Positions 1-10,765 of a stretch of 64,000 nt of DNA are shown here, piece by piece. This DNA comes from Alviniconcha marisindica. Lineage: Eukaryota; Mollusca; Gastropoda; Provannidae. The position numbers were made by a program, and so were the translations under genes. The stretch's first letter is position 1, and every line of letters starts with the position of its first letter. The stretch lies in the NCBI GenBank assembly GCA_018857735.1, contig JABMCL010000533.1, positions 271,001-335,000 of the forward strand, written 5' to 3'. Below the pieces are notes generated by a model. That model worked only from the letters and a program-made list of their open reading frames with translations, had not been told where the DNA came from and searched no databases.

Positions 1-1444
1 TCTGAAACAGAACAAGGCCCAGAGCACTTGTGCAGAATCAACACACAAGGGAGGTTAGCGCTTGAACTATGTAACACAAATACAACAAAGACCTGAGTCG
101 CCTACAGTAACTCTCACCTGGCCTGCAATTAGGGAAGCTATCTGTGTGTCATGCATATGGGCCCTGATCGCTTTCAGCAGTAGTATGACAGAGTCACCTT
201 ACAAATGGGTTTCTGTTCTCGCAGTAGATGATCTTTGGAAAAGTTGGGCAGAGCAGGTGGTAAGTGCACTCGAGCGTTGCCGCACAGCTGACCCGCCAAT
301 AAGGAGGACTTGGTAGGACAAGGCAAGTGTTGGCCAGATGAAGTGTAGGATGGGGGAGTAGTGGCAACAACGACAAAAAAGAGAACAAAAACTAGCCCAA
401 CTGGTGTTAGTATGCTCTACAAAAAGCAACATGCTAATGTCTGAATGTAGCTTGTGATTGGTTACATTGTGACTGCTGAAAACTGCATTTTCATTGTTTT
501 TCAATTGAAGATGCTAGTACTAAATCTCGCATAGAACAGGCGTTCACTCGCACACATATAATTTTGAAAAATGTTTTTGTAATTTTGCGGACCACCACCT
601 TCTTGTAAGTGTGTAGCAAAGGAGAGAGAACAATACTTCTTGCGATAAAGAAAACGCCTGTAAATATCACCCCCTTTTATTTCTCGAGATGGTCTGCTGC
701 TTTCTCTGGCAATCTTGCATGCATGTACTCACAAGTATGCATGCATTCTTGAACTGTTGTTTTAAGTACATATTACATATCAGACAGCTGTTTGTGGGCT
801 GAGTGTAGAATACTCCGTTAATGGGAAGTTGTTCAGGAACCTATTTCCATGGGTCAGTTGAAAAGTGTAGGTTAATATCCTTCTTTTTTTACTCTTCATT
901 AATGCCATGTGGGAAATTTGGGTCTCCTTATATTAATATGGTTACAGTTGCTGCAAGAGCAGCACTGCCCATTCCTACCAGTGACAGTGTGTGCAGTATT
1001 TTGACATGATCAGTGAGTGGTATGGCTGCCAGTGTTTGGGATTTTTAAAGTACACACTGATGGTGATGCATGCAATTGCACACAGGGACTGTAGGAACAC
1101 TTACAGGAGTCTGCATTTAAAGTTGATTTGGGGAGAAAAATCCCTTTCATATCATGGATTCAAATTCACATCAGTATTGAGCCTGGCTTTTTGGTCTGAT
1201 GCGAGCTTTCCCACCCTTTCAAATACAAGGTCACAGTGAAGTTTGAGTCTTGAAAATATGATTGTACAGCAGACAGGTATGTGACCATATTGGTTGTCAC
1301 TGTTTTGTACAAGATATGAACTGTGCTTATGTAATTGGACATTTTTACTTGAAGGGTTACTTGCATGTGCTTGGTTCATGTGTTCTTTCAGCCTCGTTTT
1401 GTTTGGTGCCGATTAATGCCCACTGTTTTGACATGTCCCACCAG
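1..1444 (+). other. UHRF1 intron, left part of window
   Basis: No exon with a recognisable SRA-domain or other protein match was found here on either strand. Because the next exon starts with the conserved YPEGYL that directly follows the SRA domain in UHRF1, the preceding exon must lie left of the window. The stretch is AT-rich, non-repetitive sequence, interpreted as intron. It ends in an acceptor, ...CCCACCAG, at 1444. Confidence 0.6.
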
Positions 1445-1553
1445 TACCCTGAAGGCTACCTGCAGAGTCAGGCAGAGAAGGAGAAGGCATTGTTGGAGGG
1501 CTCAGAAGAGGACTCCACCCCAAAGAAGCGTGGTCGCAAGAGGAAAGCAGAAT
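1445..1553 (+). CDS. UHRF1: UHRF1 exon: post-SRA linker with basic patch
   Basis: Encodes YPEGYLQSQAEKEKALLEG, then an acidic SEED and a basic KKRGRKRKAE. The acceptor AG is at 1443-1444. The donor is AAT|GTAGGC, leaving one base (T) of a split serine codon (phase 1). In UHRF1 the basic region of this linker binds the tandem Tudor groove and acts in nuclear localisation. The basic cluster here is the likely counterpart (inference). Confidence 0.9.
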
Positions 1554-4500
1554 GTAGGCATAAAGAGATGTTGCTTTATGTGCTTGTGCTTATAGCGTCA
1601 TCAGATTGAGTTGACATGCAATGTGTGCAGAAAGTATTTAAACCTTGAGGTAGCACTGTCAGAAGCTAGGGTTAAAAAGATGAGCATCAGAACTGTGAAC
1701 ACAAGCCACTGCACATGCACACTACCTGTCACTCAGTCATGTTTCAGTTCTCTTAGCTGCTTGTCTAAGTACTTTTGCATGAGGGAATGTTTATCTTTGC
1801 TATGTCATCAGTGGTAGCAGTTTAGATAATAAAGGTGTGTGTGTGTGTGAATAATATGAGATAGCATAAAAGTTGTTTTGTATTTTTATGTACCTTTTTT
1901 GTTATTGTTGTGCATCATCCATGTTGTTTCATGCTATTATTCATTACCTGGCCATTTTGACAATTGCCTGCAGCTATAGAATCAGAAAAGGAAGGTGCGA
2001 CGAAAGCCAAGAGAGTGGCATTCCAGGTGGACAGGGCCATCATGAAGCTGATCAGAGAGGACACTGTCAACAAGAAGTTATGGGATCAGGCTCTAGCTAC
2101 GGTGTCAGAAGGCAAACAGGTCTGGCTGAGTCTTCAGTACTGCTTCCATATTTTGTCATTTATGCAATGATCAGTGTTTATGATGCTGCCAGTAGCAAAT
2201 ATTTCTTACTGGCAAATTTTTTGGATAGATTATGTCATACTTTATAAACTTTTAAAAGTCATGATCACCACTGAGGTGGACACTTTCATGCCAACTTCAG
2301 TGACCTTGAGATAATATCTGAAGTGCCAACTGTTGTGATAATAGATCATAGAAAAATCAATGAGCATGACCTGCCTCCTAATGAGTGTGGGTGTGAGAGT
2401 GTGTACATGGATGCAAGTGTACTTTTTGTGCCTTTTGTAAAAGGATAGTCCTGCACTTAATGTTGCACTACCTCCATAATAAGAGGAATGCTAAAGATTA
2501 TCGTATTGACTCCACCATGGAAATCACATACATTGTGTGGCATGTCAAGCCATGAAACTTTGATGGCTGAATGTATGGAAATGCTGTTATGTAACAGGCA
2601 GGCCTTTCACAGCTGGCATGTATGTATCAAACCCATATTTGGCCAGAAACACTTGAGAAAGTCAGTGTCCAGGTGCGTAACAGCAAATGTAATAGACAAA
2701 TAGACCTGTATGATGAGGCAAATCAGTGTGCTGGTGCTAAACATTGATGCATATGGAGGGCCAGAATCCAGAGGAAAAAATCCTTGTACATTTAATTCAT
2801 TAAAGGGCCTGTAAAGGCAGTTTCGGGCCACAAAATCACTCCAAATTGTTTCAAAACAACATATAGGTCCATACTAACGTTCGAAGAGAAGAAACATTCT
2901 ATTACTCACTTGTTTAAAAAAAATTCAGACCTCGACTAGGTTGTAATGTGTTTATTTTGGCAAAAAGGTCGGAAAATACTGTCAACTGAACGTTTCAAAA
3001 CCAGCGCCATTTTGAATGCGAGATTCCGCGAGAGCTATTTTAAGCTAAAGGTCAACAGTCGGGCAGTGACGTCACAAACAGACCAGCAACCAAACGTGGA
3101 AGTCGGGTCTGTGTGAGTGTCCACAGGGCAACCGACTTTGAAAAATGTCCAGTTCAAATAATATAAAGAGGATTTCAAAACAACATATAGGGATGAAACT
3201 CCTTTTCAGTAGTTGGGCCGTTGTTTATTCCCCCCTGTTATTTCATCTTTCTCGAGCCTTGTTAGGTGCGTGGCGTTTCTGTCTTTTTCGTTGTGTTTAC
3301 TCTAGCTTTCACTACGGGCTAGACCTCATCAGGGAGCCTGCCTTTATTGGGTGTTTTATTTTATTTTCCCAGTTTAGCCTTGTTTGTTTCATCATAATGT
3401 AACGATGAAAAGGTTTGTTCGTTCTAGTTCAATAGATTAGCGATTTCGTGGCCTCCCAGGGTTTGGGGTTGGGCTAGTTGCCAGTTCTTGCCATTCACTG
3501 TTTTTTCTCTTGGCTTGCCCTTTTGTTTCTCGAGTTATAGCGTTCGTTTACGATGTACGAGTGAGGGGGTAGTCTCGATGTTTAACGAACCGCTCATTCT
3601 TTCTTTGTGTGGGGTAGTTCGTGAGGTCTGTTGCCCTGCCGTGTTGTCGGCTGAATGGATTGTATCGTGTACACGGATTACGTGTATCCAGCCTTTGTCT
3701 CATTGCTCGCTGACATTTCTTGCCTCCTCTTTCTTTTCAGAAAGTGTTGTTGTTTTGTTTTCTCTCTTTTCCTCTTCTTTTCCACCATGCATGCTTCTTT
3801 TTTATCTCTGGTTTATTGGCCATTTCGTACCCGCTTGTTAGCATGCCTGATTAGGGCAGCCATTTTGCATTTCTCTTTTCGTCTGCATTTGTTTACATCC
3901 CGATGCTTTGTCATCGGTAGTCCTGATTAGCGATTTGCTTTATCAGTCTGCAGCCTTTATTTTTCTAGATGGAAGCCGGGTTAGTGAGGGTTAGTTATAG
4001 TTAGTTAAGATTCATGTTAGTTATGGTTAATTTGGCTTTCCATCTGTTTGTCGGCACAGTTATTTTTGCTCTGTGCTCTTATGGCTGCAACAAATGTATC
4101 AATGTAGTCGTCCACTCATTTGTTGCAGACAGTAGTCTATTAGACTGTTGTGATTTGGTGGTGTTTTTTCCACCTTATGTTTGCAGGTAGGCCACCGTTT
4201 GCGTTTTTTAGGTGGTTTCAGCTGTTTTGTTTGTTTCATTTGGTGTCAGCTGTTTGCTTGCCTGATTAGGGCAACCATTTTTCGTTTGCCATCAACATTT
4301 GTGGTTTGGTCTTTCTTTCTTTGCCATAGGCATTTGTGGTCTGTTTTTTTTCTTTTTCTTCTATCACAGGCATTTGTTTCTTACTTACACGCCTTTTCTG
4401 CTGTAGGCATTTGTGCTAGACTTACTGTCTTTGCCTTCTTTCTTTCTTAATGTTCTCAGATGCTAAAGAGCATATTAGGGATAAACTGCGATGTCGACTG

Positions 4501-6448
4501 AATGGTGCCGTGGCTTCGGCGCGGCCCCGTGAGAGTGCCACTATTTTCCCCTAAGCCCTGTACTATTTGTTGGTGCACAGGCCAGCCGAGTTTAATTTTA
4601 CCTTTCGGCTTTTACTTTTCTCTCGGTTGTTTTCATTGATTTTTTGCCTCGCTTTTGTTTCAAGTTGTTTCTTAGACAAGGCAGGGGTATTTGTTGGTAG
4701 TTCAATAGTTGTATCTCCTGTTTTTTCCTTTCTCCATGTTTTTTTGTTTGTTTTCTTTCTCTCCCTTCTTCTTCTTCTGCATTTATTACGAGTTCATTCT
4801 TGCTGAGAATTTGTGTGTTCATTTGCCTCTTTTGTTGATTTCCCTTTCTTTTTCTGGAGGGTTTCTTGTGAAAAAGGTTTTTCCCCTTTTTTAATTTTAA
4901 TCTTTGCACTGGGTGCCAAGGTGTCAAAATGTATTTCAGAGTCCTATGGTCGGTCTGGATATATTCCTTGTTGAATTGGCAAGGACGGAGGTTTCATCCG
5001 AAGAGACCGTTCCTTCCATCTACCAAGGATCAACCTAGCGAAAGCCGGGTGATGCGTGACCGATACCCTTTAGTAAAAATTCATGTCTGTGTGGGTGTCC
5101 ACAGGGTAACCGACTTGGAACAATTTCCAGTTAGAATCTCCAAGGATGAAGCTTCCTTCGACTGCTATCTTTTGGGAAGGTGTGAAAGGAAAACAACAAC
5201 CCTTTGGTCTGCAGCTCTGCGCATCCCACGACCGCACATTCGCGTGGCATTTTCGTTGTGGTCCAATTGATGGTGAAAACGCGCCTCATTCGCCATTCGC
5301 CTCAGTGGTCAGTTTGTGACGTCAGAGACCTACGTCACGGATCTCGCACGTAGTTCGAGATTAAAACAAGCAGATGAAATTCGGCCTGATCGGCATGCAT
5401 TTCTTCCTTCGTAAACATACTTACATTCATGGCATTTACATTTTATTAGATTTAAAGGTCATGTTATGCACTAGACTTTCATAATTGGGTCGATTTTCAA
5501 CGTTCCGTTGCAAACAAAAACTGCCTTTACAAGCCCTTTAAGTAGTTGTAGTGTGACAGGTAGTAATGAGTGGTCTTATTTTGGTCTGGTAAAGATCATC
5601 AAGGCCATTGTCACCACCATACACCTGTGGATAAGTCTTGTTCAAATCATTTCGTCTAATATTTCTGATATTCTGTTCCAGAAATTTGTGCAACAACTAG
5701 AAGAAGTTTTCATGTGTATCTGCTGCCAGGAAATCCTCTACAAACCAGTCACCCTTCAGTGCACACACAACTTCTGCAAGGTGGGAAGAAATTGGATTGA
5801 TTGTTAAACAAATAGTACATAGACTTGTTATACACAGGAGAACAGGGTATTCATGCGAAATAAATCCCTACACATCTCAGTAGGAGTGGGATTTCTCCTT
5901 GGATAGGTGAAGTTTTGTGGAAAATGAATTTACATGAAAGGTTGCAGACAGAGAGCAACCAATTCAAGAAGAAATGCACACACATACTCACAGGTGCACA
6001 CACACATTGCACTGATTTGATACCAAAGTTGGAAGTTTACCATAGTTGCTGCTAGAATTATCAAGTAATTATCAGCCTCTTATGTTGTCTATAATTATAA
6101 CTCATCATTACTTTTAATTTGGTACTCCTATTAAAAGAAACTGGACAGAATGTATTTTGACACTGTAAATTAGGTGCTGTTTTTTGTGTTTTAGAATAGC
6201 TCACACACTGATAAGTGAATAAGCAATCATTGGTGGTGGAAGACTTGGAGTAACTGGGAAAGCAAGAAAACACTGAATATATTGGGTTTTATTTTCAGCC
6301 ATGCATCAAGCGATCTTTCAAAGCAGAGGTGTACTCATGCCCAGCTTGTCGGATGGAGGTAGCAAAAGACTCAGCCTTGCCTGTGAATGCACCCCTGGCC
6401 AAGGTGCTGAACCACTTTTACCCTGGCTATGAAGCAGGAAGAGAGTAA
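1445..6448 (+). CDS. UHRF1: UHRF1-like E3 ubiquitin ligase, C-terminal four exons (5' partial)
   Basis: Exons 1445-1553, 1974-2119, 5682-5780 and 6299-6448 join in frame (109+146+99+150 nt = 167 codons plus TAA). Every intron is GT...AG. The product starts with YPEGYLQ, which follows the SRA domain in UHRF1. A basic patch TPKKRGRKRK (about residues 25-34 here) and a conserved helix LIREDTVNKKLWDQAL (62-77) come next. A C3HC4 RING follows (97-135: CICC, then C-T-H, FCKPC and SCPACR), and the chain ends HFYPGYEAGRE. Known role of the family: UHRF1 reads hemimethylated CpG and H3 marks and uses its RING to ubiquitinate histone H3, recruiting DNMT1 to keep CpG methylation through replication in the nucleus. 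All RING zinc ligands are present, so the end of the gene looks intact. UHRF2 is a vertebrate paralogue, so UHRF1 is the better name for an invertebrate. The SRA, PHD, tandem Tudor and UBL parts are outside the window. Confidence 0.93.
1974..2119 (+). CDS. UHRF1: UHRF1 exon: conserved pre-RING helix
   Basis: Follows a CTGCAG acceptor. Its first two bases complete the serine codon begun in the previous exon, then it reads IESEKEGATKAKRVAFQVD and LIREDTVNKKLWDQALATVS. The IRED...LW segment aligns by eye with human LIREDKSNAKLWNEVLAS just before the RING. It ends in phase 0 at CAG|GTCTGG. Confidence 0.92.
3106..3139 (+). repeat. Direct repeat inside the TTAA transposon (left copy)
   Basis: GTCTGTGTGAGTGTCCACAG and the next 14 bases recur in the same orientation at 5087-5119 with only a few changes (GTGGGTGTCCACAGGGTAAC). 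Homology weakly extends about 20 bp further. It suggests the element arose from a rearranged or partly duplicated parent. Confidence 0.75.
5131..5250 (-). pseudogene. THAP zinc-finger N-terminus of a transposase (broken)
   Basis: From an ATG at 5250-5248 the - strand reads MPRECAVVGC, then a FSFHTFPKDSSRRKLHPW segment, and stops (TAA) at 5133-5131 after 39 residues. The M-P-x2-C-x4-C start and the FHxFPKD block are the first half of a THAP domain, a C2CH DNA-binding finger shared by P-element and Kolobok transposases. The second half with the C-x2-H ligands is not found. After the stop the sequence continues NWKLFQVGY in another frame and decays. Interpreted as the remnant 5' end of the transposase of the surrounding TTAA element. 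Confidence 0.75.
5682..5780 (+). CDS. UHRF1: UHRF1 exon: first half of RING finger
   Basis: Acceptor TTCTGTTCCAG|AAA and donor AAG|GTGGGA, phase 0 at both ends. Encodes KFVQQLEEVFMCICCQEILY and KPVTLQCTHNFCK, that is zinc ligands 1 and 2 (C-x2-C), ligand 3 (C), the ring His, and ligand 5. Confidence 0.94.
6299..6448 (+). CDS. UHRF1: UHRF1 terminal exon: end of RING and C-terminus
   Basis: Acceptor ATTTTCAG|CCA. Encodes PCIKRSFKAEVYSCPACRME with the last three RING cysteines, then VNAPLAKVLNHFYPGYEAGRE and a TAA at 6446-6448. The PGY ending matches the UHRF family C-terminus (human FPGYGNGR). The preceding intron is only 518 bp. Confidence 0.95.
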   Translation, partial: PCIKRSFKAEVYSCPACRMEVAKDSALPVNAPLAKVLNHFYPGYEAGRE

Positions 6449-6783
6449 CCAGTCATCTCCCTTGTCATCAGCGCAATAACTTTGTGCTCCACCTTGTGGA
6501 GAGGTGATAAGTTGAGCCATTAGATGGAATAGCTTTGCTTAAGAGGTGAGCCTTAATGTTGGGTGGCCGTGCCAAAGCTTTCGTGTGCACAGTGCCTTTG
6601 AATTCAGCTTCCAGTGATGGGAGTCTGCTCATTTGATATACACAAATATGTACCCATGGATGCTGTTGGTGTATTTTTTCTGTTACATTTCTCATTTGCA
6701 GTCTGCTGGTCTGAAAGTCGCAGCTGATTTGACATTAAAGGCACACAGATTGTTTATCACATGGGGTTCAGTATAAAAATAAA
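6449..6783 (+). promoter_or_regulatory. UHRF1 3' UTR with candidate poly(A) signal
   Basis: Follows the UHRF1 stop codon. ATTAAA occurs near 6733-6738 and a canonical AATAAA at 6778-6783, followed by a GT-rich stretch (GTGTGTGGGTCTGG) as expected of a downstream element. The true cleavage site cannot be fixed from sequence alone; further AATAAA motifs occur much later (8464, 8700). Confidence 0.55.
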
Positions 6784-7412
6784 GTGTGTGGGTCTGGTGA
6801 CTCGCATCCTCTGATTTCCCTGGTCACACTATGGTTAGTAAATATCAGGCATTCATTATGTAAAACTGTAATCCAGTATGGGTGGTTTGCCATTCTAGAA
6901 AGTAAACAACAGCCCCCCTCCCCGCCCCCCAATAAACAAGCAAAAAAAATCTTTAAAAAAAATAAAAAAATAGACCATTGAAGGAAATAAAGACCATCTA
7001 AAGGAATTGTTTTGTAACTGAATCTTAACCAAAAAACCCTAACAAACACCATACCACCCACAAATGAATATGAAACCTCAAAGTAACTTTTTCTCGCAGA
7101 CTGGACAGATGAACAAGGGAACCCTTCATATTCATGTGCCAGGCTCGAAAAATGGCTACCCATGCTGTCAAACAGCAAGAGATATCTTAAAACACCCCCC
7201 ATCCCTCGTCCAGCCTTACTGCTGTTTACCACATCTGGCAATCCTCTTCACCCTTGAAGTAAACAACAAAAACCATTTAACTTAAGATTTATGGAATGTA
7301 AAAATAGTGGATAAATGTGTGGCAATGCAAGCTGTGCCTACCTGGTAAACTTTTGTTGTAATGTATGAGTTTGAAATGGGCTGGGAGGAAACCTTAAGTC
7401 TCTGTCTTTGTG

Positions 7413-7655
7413 GTTTACTTTTTGTGTGTAGGGCCTGTCTCTGTGCACTACTTAGTTTACTTTGTGTGTAGGGCCTGTCTTTGTGCACTACTACAGTTTT
7501 ATTTTTTGTGTTTAGGGCCTGTCTTTGTGCACTACTACAGTTTTATTTTTTGTGTTTAGGTAAACTTTGTGCCCTACTACAGTTTACTTGTTGTGTGTAG
7601 GGCCTGTTTTTGTGCATTACTAAAGTTTCCTGTTGGTGTTTAGGGCTTGTTGCAC
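7413..7655 (+). repeat. 41-45-bp tandem repeat, about six copies
   Basis: Imperfect units of the form GTTTACTTTTTGTGTGTAGG, GCCTGTCTTTGTGCACTACT, ACA repeat about six times with decreasing similarity to the right. The fourth unit has lost its GCCTGTC part. It lies in the intergenic region after UHRF1; no function is visible. Confidence 0.85.
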
Positions 7656-9224
7656 TGCCTCTGGCACTTTTTTGTGTTTTGATCGTTTTTCAGAATGACT
7701 TGTTGAAAGGTTGAAAGGTTGATAAAGTGAGTTAGCTGAGCTGTTGCTATTTGTTTTTTGGAAAGTGAGGAACAAAACTGAATGCCTTGCTGCAGGCATG
7801 TGGGAGACAGTGAGGCCACAGTCATATTTCAAGGACAGAACTGTTCTGTATTCCTTATTGAAGGCTGGCTCAACGTGTCATTGTACTGACTGCATACTTG
7901 TCGCTGTCGCTTGTGCTCTTTAATGATATAATTATAGGCAGACTGCTGATTGATGCTTCTGGTGATCCACTGACGAGTGATCCAAGATCGATTAGTCTGA
8001 TGTCAGCGTAAACAGAGTACTCACTGCTTGCACCATTAGTCACACAGCTTAGAGCTATGATTGATAGTATGATTTTTAGCATCGATCCCCATGTACATTG
8101 ATGGATTGGACTGGAACTGTTGCGGTTGAATATTAATGTGTTTGGATCATCTTTTAACTTGATGGTCTTACAAGTCATGATCTGAACCTCGGTAACAGTG
8201 ATTGCAATGACCTCTTTTCTATTCTGGGTATTCTGCATACTGCTTGTTTTACATTACCTTTGCAAGTTGCATAGGACATTTGTACTGCAGTATATATATA
8301 TATAGCGGTATTAAGTATGTTTCTTACCACTTGACCTCAGATTGATTGATTACATTATTCTACATACATTCTTCTGAAAATCTTCACATCAGTTTTGAGA
8401 AAGTATGTTTTCTTCTGTTGAATACCTATTTTCAATGAATACCTCCAGTGTGTATTGGTGTTTGAATAAATTCAGTAAATGCTGACCTGACATGGTTCTT
8501 GGTCTTAATCAGATAGTAGACATTTGTATGGGTGTGTTGGTGTGCAAGACTTCACCATCTGTGGTGTCTCATAACGGAATGGAGAACATTACAAAACTAA
8601 ACAAGACAACAACAAGAAGAAAAAACGGCATATTCATTCATGCATGCTGGCCTATTCTCTTCAGGTTCATCTTCAATTTTCCCACACAAGCGCTTGCTGA
8701 ATAAAGAAATAGAAGGGAAAAAATCGCGTGGTGTCAGTTTCTACTTTTAACAACTTTCTTTACAGCCAAAGAGAAGACAAGATAATCTGAAAATATTTCA
8801 TCAGACCATAGTCCATCAACCGCATTATATCTGCACACGATCACGTCGATACCGATACACTGATCACATTTGACACGGTTCACATGACAGGCAGCAATAG
8901 CCTTGTGGTCTACTCGACACAATGTTTTCGGCAATAACACGCGCACACATCGAGGGTGCTGGCAAAGGAGTGACAAGTGTATACCGAATGAACCTTCGGG
9001 GTGACATATCGCGCAGGCACATCAAATTTGACGCGTTTTTTGTCGCTGAGTGCCGCAATACGGCCGAAACGGCTCGTGTGTTACACTGACAAAACAGACG
9101 CGTGCATTCTACATACGGCATTTGTTTTTGTGCTTACCTACAGGGCACCCGGCGTGTTTATGACCACAGCTTGCATTTATAATTTGTGGGTGTGTAGATC
9201 AGAAAGATAAGAGGGCCAGTAGAC
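7656..9224. other. Intergenic stretch without recognised features
   Basis: No gene-like reading frame, tandem array or recognised transposon was found on either strand. There is a short (TA)n at about 8290-8304, and AATAAA-like motifs at 8464 and 8700 that could be poly(A) signals of an extended UHRF1 3' UTR or of old retroelement tails. Confidence 0.4.
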
Positions 9225-9840
9225 GTGATGGCACCGAAACAAAGGGAAGAATTTTTGTCAGCCTTCGTTCTTTCACGGCTTGGCTACCGCAATTCTCTCC
9301 TGTTTGGCTGCCTGCAGTATCTCTTAAGCAAACTACAAAAAGTTCAGAACACCGCCGCTCGCCTTGTCGTGGGAGTTCCCAAAGCTGACCGTATCTTTTC
9401 TCATCTAGCTTCTCTCCATTGGCTCTCTCACTGATTCACGAATACAGTACAAACTCGCTACTCTGTGCTACAATTGCCTCAGCTCGACCGCTGCTGGCTA
9501 CTTGACTGAACTTAAAGTTGACAAACCAACCCGCAAGATACGCTCTTCTTCTGATGCTTCCATTTTTTGTCTTTCCTCTGTGCGCACGCATTCGCTTGTC
9601 AGAGATCTTTTTCTTTCTGTGCTGCATCATCTGTCTGGAACAGTCTTCCTTGCAAAGTTAGGTCAGTCACCAAACACATTATCATCTTCGAAATCTCACC
9701 TCTTCAAGCTATCCTATTGACTGTGTTTGTGTGCGCGTGCACGAGTTTGTTATGACTGCATTTTAGTTCTTTGCTTTGTAATGGGCTGTGCTCCACTTTG
9801 GAGAAATCGCACATAAAAGTACATTATTATTAAAATAAAT
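9225..9840 (+). mobile_element. LINE 3' end (reverse transcriptase C-terminus plus tail), truncated
   Basis: Reads FLSAFVLSRLGYRNSLLFG, YLLSKLQKVQNTAARLVVGV and HLASLHWLS up to about 9434. It then shifts frame to DSRIQYKLATLCYNCLS, RSSSDASIFCLSSVRTHSL and a final SHLFKLSY at 9720. These are the post-catalytic thumb and C-terminal motifs of a non-LTR retrotransposon. The 3' region has a short TG-rich seed (GTGTTTGTGTGCGCGTGCAC) and the tail CATAAAAGTACATTATTATT. No catalytic FADD is present, so it is a 5'-truncated dead copy. Confidence 0.85.
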
Positions 9841-10519
9841 GTTTATTCTGGCATCTTGGAAGCCAGTGCAGATTCTCAATACGCCATGCATTTCAAACCG
9901 TCACAGCTGCTAGACTTTGAAAGGAGACAGCATTAGGCGACGCGGACACTAATGGAACCTTTATGTAGGGCCATTTCAAGCAATACATCTTATATTTCAC
10001 CACCACAGGAGCCCGCGCACTCCTAAAGGGAAACGCAAGCGACGGCACAGCAGTCACGGGTCTTGTCGATAGGAATGGAGCAAACAATAAGCTCACTGCA
10101 GTTTTTCTGTTGATTTGTGCTCCAGTTCAAAATCATAGACGTTTGAAAGTCCGGATGAAATGACGCAGACGTGAGTAGCGCCATTTTGACTCAGTCTCTG
10201 ACGTCACTGATACGGACTACCTGGAAGCTCTAAAGGTTGCCAGTGTTTACACAATACCAAGCAGCCTGAACGGACATACATTGTATATAAATGGATTTTG
10301 ATTTACTTTGAGCCAGAGCACAGTGAAAAAGAGCCGCCTCCTGAAATTCAGTGAGTAAGAAAGGGAATCTGGAACTGTTACAAGTATACACTCAGGCCCA
10401 GTGTGTAGACGTGACCGGTGTTTGCTGGACATCAACATTGATTGACTGTGCCGGGCGAGAAAACCTGCTGCAAACACAATAACTTGACAATTTCAAGCTT
10501 GGAAGACGGATCGCTCGCA

Positions 10520-10765
10520 AAAGTGCCGTTGATCTGATCGAAAAGGTCGGGCGCGAAATGATGTTCGCATACCAAATCAGCCCGCTTCCACAAATAGGTG
10601 TTGACTTTCCTGTGGAAATGATCCATTCTTCACTGTGGTTATCAAGCCACTTCCGAAAGAGGCTTCGATATTTCAGGGAGCGTTTTCGCTTAGGAAAGTA
10701 AAAGTAGCTTTCTTTGCGGTGTATTTACTGGCATACTGACCTCCGTATTTGTGACAAACCAACAT
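10520..10765 (-). pseudogene. Decayed THAP-domain coding remnant
   Basis: Over about 245 bp the - strand reads, in three successive frames, MLVCHKYGGQYASKYTAKKA, then YFPKRKRSLKYRSLFRKWLD, then NTYLWKRADLVCEHHFAPDL. Together they have the length and order of one THAP domain: N-terminal C-x4-(C), FPK, an aromatic-rich middle, and a final C-x2-H-F. The second cysteine appears changed to Gly (GGT for TGT) and two frameshifts break it. Likely an old THAP-bearing DNA transposon (P or Kolobok type), separate from the copy at 2.8-5.5 kb. Its ends were not found. Confidence 0.6.

Larger units (their letters stand above)
2800..5541 (-). mobile_element. TTAA-flanked DNA transposon, THAP/Kolobok-like, internally degenerate
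   Basis: Both ends have TTAA (2800-2803 and 5538-5541) and a roughly 20-bp terminal inverted repeat: AGGGCCTGTAAAGGCAGTTT on the left and, read in reverse complement from 5537, AGGGCTTGTAAAGGCAGTTT on the right. Subterminal GTGACGTCACAAAC-type blocks (near 3068-3081 and 5309-5323) are also in inverse orientation. A THAP-type zinc-finger start lies on the - strand at 5250-5131, close to the right end. TTAA duplications together with a THAP domain fit the Kolobok superfamily; piggyBac also uses TTAA, but its termini usually begin CCC and it lacks THAP. The T-rich interior (about 3200-4900) holds no recognisable transposase core, so the copy is non-autonomous. It sits wholly inside the UHRF1 intron 2120-5681, in inverse orientation to the THAP start. 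Confidence 0.78.

Noticed and set aside
225..259. Exon-like segment flanked by TTCTCGCAG and GTAAGTG
   Set aside because: Good splice-like signals, but its 35 nt encode DLWKSWAEQ, which does not fit UHRF1 between the SRA and YPEGYL. Left as intron.
4598..4927. Lysine-rich minus-strand frame inside the TTAA transposon
   Set aside because: Simply the complement of a T/C-rich filler region, with no transposase motif.
2800..5541. piggyBac assignment for the TTAA element
   Set aside because: TTAA fits, but the termini are AGGGC rather than CCC-type and a THAP finger is present; Kolobok fits better.
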